64,000 bases of DNA from Heliopora coerulea (Eukaryota > Cnidaria > Anthozoa > Scleralcyonacea > Helioporidae): the NCBI GenBank assembly GCA_030142905.1, contig JASJOG010000078.1, positions 62,001-126,000 on the forward strand, given 5' to 3'. A program made the translations under genes and the position numbers. Of this stretch, positions 52,901 through 62,280 are shown piece after piece. Each line of letters starts with the position of its first letter. Positions within the stretch are counted from its first letter, which is position 1. Below the pieces are notes generated by a model, which had not been told where the DNA came from, searched no databases, and saw only the letters and a list, made by a program, of their open reading frames with translations.

Positions 52901-55900
52901 ACTCGTCAATCGGTTTAAAATGATCTCTTCGGGTCAGAGAAGTGAATAAAAGCATTAGTTGATTGATTCGAGAAGTACTTGCAAAAATATGGCAATGTTT
53001 AAAAATTGGACAATTAAATCTTATATACGCATAAAAGCCAGAATATGGTAAGATTTAGTTAAACACCAAATAGTTTTATGAAACTTTCCAAATACTTCTA
53101 AATTGTTCTCCTCCACCCAAACATCATGAAACAATTCGATTTTCGTCGATTTGACGATTTGCTGTAAAAATTTCTCCAACTCGTCAAAAACGCTTTATCT
53201 CGTCGGGATAAGACTATTACTAAAAGGAACTTTGAAACAGTTGTGGCTTAAGTTTGTTGCATTGGTCGAATGTTTCCCAAAACACGTCAATCAGTTTAAA
53301 ATGATCTTTTCGCGTCAGAGAAGAGAATAAAAGCATTAGTTGATTAATTCGAGAATTCATTGCGAAAATATGTCAATGTTTAAAATATGGACAATTAAGC
53401 CTTATATACGCCTAAAAGCCAGAAGTATGCCTAGAATTGGTTAAACACCAAATAGGTGTAGGAAACTTTCCCAATACTTCAAAATTGTTCTCCTCCACCC
53501 ATATGTCATGAAACAAATCGATTTTCGTCGATTTGACGATTTGCTGTAAAAATTTCTCCAACTCGTCAAAAACGCTTTATCTCGTCTAAATAAGACGATT
53601 ACTAAAACGAACTGTGAATCAGTTGTGGCTTAAGTTAGTTGCATTGGTCGAAAGTTTCCCAAAACTCGTCAATCGGTTTAAAATGATCTTTTCGGGACAG
53701 AGAGGAGAATATAAACATTAGTTGATTGATTCGAGAAGTACTTGCGAAAATATGGCAATGTTTAAAAATTGGACAATTAAATCTTATATACGCATAAAAG
53801 CCAGAATATGGTAAGATTTAGTTAAACACCAAATAGTTTTATGAAACTTTCCAAATACTTCTAAATTGTTCTCCTCCACCCAAACATCATGAAACAAATC
53901 GATTTTCGTCGATTTGACGATTTGCTGTAAAAATTTCTCCAACTCGTCAAAAACACTTTATATCGTCGAAATAAGACGATCTCTAAAACGAACTGTGAAA
54001 CAGTTGTGGCTTAAGTTAGTTCCATTAGTCGAATATTTGCAAAAACTCGTCAAATGTTTAAAATGATCTTTTCGCTTCATGGAAGAGAATAAAAGCATTA
54101 GTTGATTGATTCGAGAAGTACTTGCGAAAATATGGCAATGTTCAAAAATTGGACAATTAAACCTTATATACGCATAAAAGGCAGAATATGGTAAGATTTA
54201 GTTAAATACCAAATAGGTGTAGGAAACTTTCCAAATACTTCTAAATTTTTCTTCTCCTCCCAAACATCATGAAACAAATCGATTTTCGTCGATTTGACGA
54301 TTTGCTGTAAAAATTTCTCCAACTCGTCAAAATTGCTTTATCTCGTCGAGATAAGACGATTACTAAAACGAACTGTGAAACAGTTGTGGCTTAAGTTTGT
54401 TGCATTGGTCGAATGTTTCCCAAAACTCGTCAATCGGTTTAAAATTATCTTTTCGGGACAGAGAAGAGAATAAAAGCATTAGTTGATTGATTCGAGAAGT
54501 ACTTGCGAAAATATGGCAATGTTTAAAAATTGGACAATTAAGCCTTATATACGCATAAAAGCCAGAAGTATGCCTAGAATTGGTTAAACACCAAATAGTT
54601 GTAGGAAACTTTCCAAATACTTCTAAATTGTTCTCCTCCACCCAAATGTCATGAAACAAATCGATTTTCGTCGATTTGACGATTTGCTGTGAATATTTCT
54701 CCAACTCGTCAAAAACGCTTTATCTCGTCGGGATAAGACGATTACTAAAACGAACTGTGAAACAGTTGTGGCTTAAGTTTGTTGCATTGGTCGAATGTTT
54801 CCCAAAACTCGTCAATTGGTTTAAAATGATCTTTTCGGATCGGAGAAGAGAATAAAAGCATTAGTTGATTGATTCGAGAAGTACTAGCGAAAATATGGCA
54901 ATGTTTAAAAATTGGACAATTAAGCCTTATATACGCATAAAAGCCAGAATATGGTAAGATTTAGTTAAACACCAAATAGGTGTAGGAAACTTTCCAAATA
55001 CTTCTAAATTTTTCTTCTCCACCCAAACATCATGAAACAAATCGATTTTCGTCGATTTGACGATTTGCTGTAAAAATTTCTCAAACTCGTAAAAATTGCT
55101 TTATCTCGTCGAGATAAGACGATTACTAAAACGAACTGTGAAACAGTTGTGTCTTAAGTTAGTTGCATTGGTCGAATGTTTCCCAAAACTTGTCAATCGG
55201 TTTAAAATGATCTTTTCGGGTCAGAGAAGAGAATAAAAGCATTAGTTGTTTGATTCGAGAAGTACTTGCGAAAATATGGCAATGTTTAAAAATTGGACAA
55301 TTAAGCCTTATATACGCATAAAAACCTGAATATGGTATGATTTAGTTAAACACCAAATAGTTGTAGGAAACTTTCCAAATGCTTCTAAATTGTTCTCCTC
55401 CACCAAAACATCATGAAACAAATCGATTTTCGTCGATTTGACGATTTGCTGTAAAAATTTCTCCGACTCGTCAATAACGCTTTTTCTCTTCGGGATAAGA
55501 AGATTAATGAAACGAACTGTTAAACAGTTGTGGCTTAAGTTAGTTGCATTGGTCGATAATTTGCCAAAACTCGTCAATCGGTTTAAAATGATCTTTTCGG
55601 AACAGAGTAGAGAATAAAAGCATTAGTTGATTAATTCGAGAAGTACTTGCGAAAATATGGCTATGTTTAAAAATTGGACAATTAAGCCTTATATACGCAT
55701 AAAAGCCAGAATATGGTAAGGTTAATTAAACACCAAATAGTTGTAGGAAACTTTCGAAATACTTCTAAATTGTTCTCCTCCACCGGAACCTCATGTAACA
55801 AAAATTTATTTTGGCCGATTCGACGACTTGCTGTGAAAATTTCTTGAACTTTTCTTCGAAAACGCTTCATCTCGTCGAGATAAGACGATTAGTGAAACGA

Positions 55901-58900
55901 ACAGTGAAACAGTTGTGGCTTAAGTTAGTTCCATTGGTCGAATGTTTGCAAAAACTCTTCAATCGGTTTAAATTGATCCTTTCGCGTCAGAGAAGAGAAT
56001 AAAAGCATTAGTTGATTGATTCGAGAAGTACTTGCGAAAATATGGCAATGTTTAAAAATTGGACAATTAAGCCTTATATACGCATAAAAGCCAGAATATG
56101 GTAAGATTTAGTTAAACACCAAATAGTTGTAGGAAACTTTCCAAATACTTCTAAATTGTTCTCCTCCACCCAAACATCATGAAATAATCGATTTTCGTCG
56201 ATTTCACGATTTGCTGTAAAAATTTCTCCAACCCGTCAAAAACGCTTTATCTCGTAGGGATAAGACGATTACTAAAACGAACTGTGAAACAGCTGTGGGT
56301 TAAGTTTGTTGCATTGGTCGAATGTTTCCTAAAACTCGTCAAAATGTTTAAAAGATCTCTTCGGGTCAGAGATGTGAATAAAAGCATTAGTTGATTAGTT
56401 CGAGAAGTACTTGCGAAAATATGGCAATGTTTAAAAATTGGACAATTAAGCCTTATATACGCATAAAAGCCAGAATATGGTAAGATTTAGTTAAACACCA
56501 AATAGTTGTAGGAAACTTTCCAAATACTTCTAAATTGTTCTCCTCCACCCAAACATCATAAACAAATCGATTTTCGTCGATTTGACGATTTGCTGTAAAA
56601 ATTTATCCAACTTGGCAAAAACGCTTTATCTCGTCGGGATAAGACGATTACTAAAACGAACTGTGAAACAGTTGTGGCTTAAGTTTGTTGCATTTGTCGA
56701 ATATTTGCAAAAACTCATCAATCGGTTTAAAATGATCTTTTCGCGTCAGAGAAGAGAATAAAAGCATTAGTTGATTAATTCGAGAATTCATTGCGAAAAT
56801 ATGTCAATGTTTAAAATATGGACAATTAAGCCTTATATACGCCTAAAAGCCAGAAGTATGCCTAGAATTGGTTAAACACCAAATAGGTGTAGGAAACTTT
56901 CCAAATACTTCTAAATTGTTCTCCTCCACCCATATGTCATGAAACAAATCGATTTTCGTCGATTTGACGATTTGCTGTAAAAATTTCTCCAACTCGTAAA
57001 AACGCTTTATCTCGTCGAAATAAGACGATTACTAAAACGAACTGTGAAACAGTTGTTGCTTAAGTTTGTTGCATTGGTCGAATATTTGCAAAAACTCGTC
57101 AATCGGTTTAAATTGATCCTTTCGCGTCAGAGAAGAGAATAAAAGCATTAGTTGATTGATTCGAGAAGTACTTGCGAAAATATGGCAATGTTTAAAAATT
57201 GGACAATTAAGACTTATATACGCATAAAAGCCAGAATATGGTAAGATTTAGTTAAATACCAAATGGTGGTAGGAAACTTTCCAAATACTTCTAAATTGTT
57301 CTCCTCCACCCAAACATCATGAAACAAATCGATTTTCGTCGATTTGACGATTTGCTGTAAAAATTTCTCCAACTCGTCAAAAACGCTTTATCTCGTCGGG
57401 ATAAGACGATTACTAAAACGAACTGTGAAACAGTTGTGGCTTAAGTTAGTTGCATTGGTCGAATATTTGCAAAAACTCGTCAATCCGTTTAAAATGATCC
57501 TTTCGGGTCAGAGAAGAGAATAAAAGCATTAGTTGATTGATTCGAGAAGTACTTGCGAAAATATGGCAATGTTTAAAAATTGGACAATTAAGTCTTATAT
57601 AGCATAAAAGCCAGAATATGGTAAGATTTAGTTAAACACCAAATAGGTGTAGGAAACTTTCCAAATACTTCTAAATTTTTCTTCACCACCCAAACATCAT
57701 GAAACAAATCGATTTTCGTCGATTTGACGATTTGCTGTAAAAATTTCTCCAACTCTTCAAAATTGCTTTTTCTCGTCGAGATAAGACGATTACTAAAACG
57801 GACTGTGAAACAGTTGTGGCTTAAGTTTGTTGCATTGGTAGAATGTTTCCCAAAACTCGTCAATCGGTTTAAAATGATCTTTTCGGGTCAGAGAAGAGAA
57901 TAAAAGCATTAGTTGATTGATTCGAGAATTCATTGCGAAAATATGGCAATGTTTAAAAATTGGACAATTAAGCCTTATATACGACTAAAAGCGAGAATAT
58001 GTTTAGATTTGTTTGAACACCAAATAGGTGTAGGAAACTTTCCAAATACTTGTAAATTTTTCTCCTCCACCGAAACCTCATGAAACAAAAATTTATTTTC
58101 GCCGATTCGACGACTTGCTGTGAAAATTTCTTTAACTTTTCTTCGAAAACGCTTTATCTCGTCGAGATAAGACGATTAGTGAAACGAACAGTGAAACATT
58201 TTTGGCTTAAGTTAGTTCCATTGGTCGAATGTTTGCAAAAACTCGTCAATCGTTTTAAATTGATCCTTTCGGGTCAGAGAAAAGAATAAAAGCATTAGTT
58301 GATTGATTCGAGAAGGACTTGCCAAAATATGGCAATGTTTAAAAATTGGACAATTAAGCCTTATATACGCATAAAAGGCAGAATATGTTAAGATTTAGTT
58401 AAACACCAAATAGTTGTAGGAAACTTTCCAAATACTTCTAAATTGTTCTCCTCCACCCAAACATCATGAATCAAATCGATTTTCGTCGATTTGACGATTT
58501 GCTGTTAAAATTTCTACAACTCGTCAAAAACACTTAATCACGTCGAAATTAGACGATTACTAAAACGAACTGTGAAACAGTTGTGGCTTAAGTTAGTTGC
58601 ATTGGTTGAATATTTGCAAAAACTCGTCAATCGGTTTAAATTGATTCTTTCGGGTCAGAGAAGAGAATAAAAGCATTAGTTGATTGATTCGAGAAGTACT
58701 TGCGAAAATATGGCAATGTTTGAAAATTAGAGAATAAGCCTTATATACGCATAAAAGCCAGAATATGGTAAGATTTAGTTAAACACCAAATAGTTTTATG
58801 AAACTGACCAAATACTTCTAAATTATTCTCCTCCACCCAAACATCATGAAACAAATCGATTTTCGTCGATTTGACGATTTGCTGTAAAAATTTCTCCAAC

Positions 58901-59700
58901 TCGTCAAAAACGCTTTATCACGTCGAAATAAGACGATTACTAAAACGAACTGTGAAACAGTTGTGGCTTAAGCTAGTTCCATTGGTCGAATGTTTCCCAA
59001 AACTCGTCAATCGGTTTAGAATGATCTTTTCGGGTCAGAGAAGAGAATAAAAGCATTAGTTGATTGATTTGAGAAGTACTTGCGAAAATATGGCAATGTT
59101 TAAAAATTGGACAATTAAGCCTTATATACGCATAAAAGCCAGAATATGGTAAGATTTAGTTAAACACCAAATAGTTGTAGGAAACTTTCCAAATACTTCT
59201 AAATTGTTCTCCTCCACCCAAACATCGTGAAACAAATCGATTTTCGTCGATTTGACGATTTGCTGTAAAAATTTCTCCAACTCGTCAAAAACGCTTTATC
59301 TTGTCGGGATAAGACAATTACTAAAACGAACTGTGAAACAGTTGTGGCTTAAGTTTGTTGCATTGGTCGAATGTTTCCCAAAACTCGTCAATCGGTTTAA
59401 AATGATCTTTTCCGATCAGAGAAGAGAATAAAAGCATTAGTTGATTGATTCGAGAAGTACTTGCGAAAATATGGCTATGTTTAATAATTGGACAATTAAG
59501 CCTTATATACGCATAAAAGCCAGAATATGGTAAGATTTAGTTAAACACCAAATAGTTGTAGGAAACTTTCCAAATACTTCTAAATTTTTCTCCTCCACCC
59601 AAATGTCATGAAACAAATCGATTTTCGTCGATTTGACGATTTGCTGTAAAAATTTCTCCAACTCGTCAAAAACGCTTTATCTCGTCGAAATAAGACGATT
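49911..59700. repeat. Right-hand part of array with weaker long-range order
   Basis: About 26 monomers, nearly all type A, with only short shared strings, for example 'aatgatctcttcggg' near 50,632 and 52,918 (about 2,285 bp) and 'atagttttatgaaac' near 50,783, 53,069 and 53,836. Private changes are more frequent than in 8.4-47.9 kb: 'gaaacaaaggtggc', 'agagaaagaataaaag', 'aattagagaataagcc', and a one-base loss 'tatatagcata' near 57,597. There is no non-satellite insert. A type-B-like unit sits at about 58.04-58.42 kb ('ccgaaacctcatgaaac'). Confidence 0.75.
55583..56395. repeat. Block B of a 17/18-monomer repeat pair, with hybrid monomer
   Basis: Partner of 48.72-49.91 kb. At about 55,725-55,760 a type-A linker ('ggttaattaaacacc', 'atagttgtagg') leads directly into a type-B head ('ctttcgaaatac', 'ccggaacctcatg'). 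In the partner the same linker belongs to a separate type-A monomer. This hybrid monomer is what remains after loss of one unit by recombination within aligned monomers. Differences such as 'gatttcacgattt' near 56,203 separate the two blocks. Confidence 0.75.
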
Positions 59701-59779
59701 ACTAAAACGAACAGTGAAATAGTTGTGGCTTAAAATAGTTGCATTGATCGAATATTTGCCAAAACTCGTCAATCGGTTT

Positions 59780-61870
59780 AAATTGATTCTATCGGGTCAG
59801 AGAAGAGAATAAAAGCATTAGTTGATTGATTCGAGGAGTACTTGCGAAAATATGGCAGAGTTTAAAAATTGGACAATTAAGCTTTATATACGCATAAAAG
59901 CCAGAATATGGTAAGATTTAGTTAAACACCAAATAGTTGTAGGAAACTTTCCAAATACTTCTAATTTGTTCTCCTCCTCCCAAACATCATAAAACAAATC
60001 GATTTTCGTCGATTTGACGAATTGCTGTAAAAATTACTCCAACTCTTCAAAAACGCTTTATCTCGTCGAGATAAGACGATTAATTAAACGAACTGTGAAA
60101 CAGTTGTGGCTTAAGTTTGTTGCATTGGTCGAATATTTGCCAAAACTCGTCAATCGGTTTAAAATGATCTTTTCGGGTCAGAGAAGAGAATAAAAGCATT
60201 AGTTGATTGATTCGAGAAGTACTTGCGAAAATATGGCAATGTTTAAAAATTGGACAATTAAGCCTTATATACGTATAAAAGCCAGAATATGGTAAGATTT
60301 AGTTAAACACCAAATAGTTGTAGGAAACTTTCCAAATACTTCTAAATTGTTCTCCTCCACCCAAACATCATGAAACAAATCGATTTTCGTCGATTTGACG
60401 ATTTGCTGTAAAAATTTCTCCAACTCGTCGAAAACGCTTTATCTCGTTGGGATAAGACGATTACTAAAACGAACTGTGAAACAGTTGTGGCTTAAGTTTG
60501 TTGCATTGGTCGAATGTTTCCCAAAACTCGTCAATCGGTTTAAAATGATCTATTCGGGTCAGAGAAGAGAATAAAAGCATTAGTTGATTGATTCGAGAAG
60601 TACTTGCGAAAATATGGCAATGTTTAAAAATTGGACAATTAAGTCTTATATACGCCTAAAATCCAGAAGTATGCCTAGAATTGTTTAAACACCAAATAAG
60701 TGTAGGAAACGTTCCAAATACTTCTAAATAGTTCTCATCCACCCAAATGTCATGAAACAAATCGATTTTCGTCGATTTGACGATATGCTGTAAAAATTTC
60801 TCCAACTCGTCAAAAACGCTTTATCTCGTCGAAATAAGACGATTACTAAAACGAACTGTGAAACAGTTGTGGCTTAAGTTAGTTGCATTGGTCGAATATT
60901 TGCCAAAACTCGTCAATCGGTTTAAATTGATTCTATCGGGTCAGAGAAGAGAATAAAAGCATTAGTTGATTGATTCGAGGAGTACTTGCGAAAATATGGC
61001 AGAGTTTAAAAATTGGACAATTAAGCTTTATATACGCATAAAAGGCAGAATATGGTAAGATTTAGTTAAACACCAAATAGTTGTAGGAAACTTTCCAAAT
61101 ACTTCTAATTTGTTCTCCTCCTCCCAAACATCATAAAACAAATCGATTTTCGTCGATTTGACGATTTGCTGTAAAAATTTCTCCAACTCTTCAAAAACGC
61201 TTTATCTCGTCGAGATAAGACGATTAATTAAACGAACTGTGAAACAGTTGTGGCTTAAGTTTGTTGCATTGGTCGAATATTTGCCAAAACTCGTCAATCG
61301 GTTTAAAATGATCTTTTCGGGTCAGAGAAGAGAATAAAAGCATTAGTTGATTGATTCGAGAAGTACTTGCGAAAATATGGCAATGTTTAAAAATTGGACA
61401 ATTAAGCCTTATATACGCATAAAAGCCAGAATATGGTAAGATTTAGTTAAACACCAAATAGTTTTATGAAACTTTCCAAATACTTCTAAATTGTTCTCCT
61501 CCACCCAAACATCATGAAACAAATCGATTTTCGTCGATTTGACGATTTGCTGTAAAAATTTCTCCAACTCGTCGAATACGCTTTATCTCGTTGGGATAAG
61601 ACGATTACTAAAACGAACTGTGAAACAGTTGTGGCTTAAGTTTGTTGCATTGGTCGAATGTTTCCCAAAACTCGTCAATCGGTTTAAAATGATCTATTCG
61701 GGTCAGAGAAGAGAATAAAAGCATTAGTTGATTGATTCGAGAAGTACTTGCGAAAATATGGCAATGTTTAAAAATTGGACAATTAAGTCTTATATACGCC
61801 TAAAATCCAGAAGTATGCCTAGAATTGTTTAAACACCAAATAAGTGTAGGAAACGTTCCAAATACTTCTA
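59780..61870. repeat. Tandem of a 3-monomer unit (1,144 bp) near the array end
   Basis: 'tatggcagag' at 59,851 recurs at 60,995, and 'aaaatccagaagtatgcc' at about 60,658 recurs at about 61,802; the spacing is 1,144 bp, three monomers. Both units share 'ttgattctatcggg', 'cgaggagtacttgcg', 'aatttgttctcctcctccc', 'ctcgttgggataag', 'gatctattcggg' and 'gaaacgttcc'. Similar monomers occur at 4.0-5.5 kb. Two more monomer parts follow before the array stops. Confidence 0.82.
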
Positions 61871-62159
61871 AATTTTTCTCCTCCACCCAAATGTCATGAA
61901 ACAAATCGATTTTCGTCGATTTGACGATTTGCTGTAAAAATTTCTCCAACTCGTCAAAAACGCTTTATCTCGTCGAAATAAGACGATTACTAAAACGAAC
62001 TGTGAAACAGTTGTGGCTTAAGTTAGTTGCATTGGTCGAATATTTGCCAAAACTCGTCAATCGGTTTAAAATGATCTTTTCGGGTCAGATAAGAAAATAA
62101 AAGCATTAGTTGATTGATTCGAGAAGTACTTGCGAAAATATGGCAATGTTTAAAAATTG

Positions 62160-62169
62160 GACAATTGTC
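62160..62169. other. Array-to-unique DNA junction within a 10-bp palindrome
   Basis: The last monomer matches the array through 'aaaattggacaatt' (ends 62,166), then continues 'gtcgattcc' instead of 'aagccttatata'. The junction falls just after the AATTG/CAATT dyad. With the first unique bases it forms GACAATTGTC, a perfect palindrome. The last monomer is cut before its TATATA and linker. No direct repeat, poly-A or terminal inverted repeat is evident at the join, so the mechanism (recombination, end joining or insertion) is open. Confidence 0.85.
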
Positions 62170-62280
62170 GATTCCGAAGTTCATAGGAAGATTGGTGCCG
62201 AGTTGGCATCGATTAGCATTGTGGGGCTTTTTTGGGGGACAGTCAAAACTTACTTTGGGTCATAGTCGTGTAAATTAAAC
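62167..62280 (+). other. Short 5' flank or 5' UTR of the nuclease gene
   Basis: 114 bp of unique DNA lie between the satellite and the ATG. They contain TGCC and GGCA around GAGTT at about 62,192-62,204 and a T6G5 run at about 62,228-62,238. There is no TATA box. An in-frame TAG at 62,263-62,265 closes the reading frame upstream of the ATG. Most of the promoter must therefore lie in the satellite, or be absent if this is a decaying or mobile copy. Several AG dinucleotides ('gggggacag', 'gtcatag') could serve as 3' splice sites of an upstream or trans-spliced leader; this is not provable here. Confidence 0.5.

Larger units (their letters stand above)
1..62166. repeat. Satellite DNA array, ~382-bp monomer, about 163 tandem copies
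   Basis: The same unit recurs head to tail from the first base to 62,166 with no break or inversion seen. Taking 'ggaaactttcc' as start, successive units begin at 11, 392, 772, 1157 and about 1539, giving 380-385 bp spacing. The unit reads in order: the ggaaactttcc head, a pyrimidine-rich stretch (ttctcctccaccc), the CGTC dyad box, the GAGATAA dyad, the AACTGT dyad, a middle part (tggcttaagtt), gagaataaaagc, an AATTG/CAATT dyad, cttatatacgc and a linker to the next head. No rRNA, tRNA, protein gene or transposon interrupts it. This is a eukaryotic satellite; the array runs off the left edge, so its true size is larger. Centromeric, pericentromeric or subtelomeric location cannot be told from sequence. 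Confidence 0.98.

Noticed and set aside
1..62166. Dozens of short open frames (about 60-121 codons) on both strands inside the array
   Set aside because: They recur once per monomer at the same phase on both strands, start at chance ATGs, and stop within the monomer. No family is recognisable. They are by-products of the repeat.
1..62166. CRISPR array
   Set aside because: The whole 382-bp unit repeats, with no short repeat plus unique spacers, and the neighbouring gene is eukaryotic and spliced.
1..62166. CENP-B box in the monomer
   Set aside because: I compared the CGGG sites ('tttcgggtcag', 'gtcgggataag') with the TTCG-N4-A-N2-CGGG core; spacing and the TTCG part do not fit on either strand.
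1..62166. tRNA or SINE origin from 'tggcttaagtt' (A-box-like) and 'ggtcgaatg' (B-box-like)
   Set aside because: The boxes are only about 20 bp apart, the B-box has mismatches at key positions, and no cloverleaf can be drawn.
1..62166. rRNA or 5S gene tandem
   Set aside because: The unit is AT-rich with no recognisable conserved rRNA segment or Pol III internal control region.
1..62166. Monomer as a dimer of two ~191-bp halves
   Set aside because: Comparing the halves shows no consistent similarity; the only internal echo is a short one at about 103 bp.
62228..62238. T6G5 run as a telomere-like or transposon terminal motif
   Set aside because: It is a single short run with no repetition and no inverted partner seen in the window.
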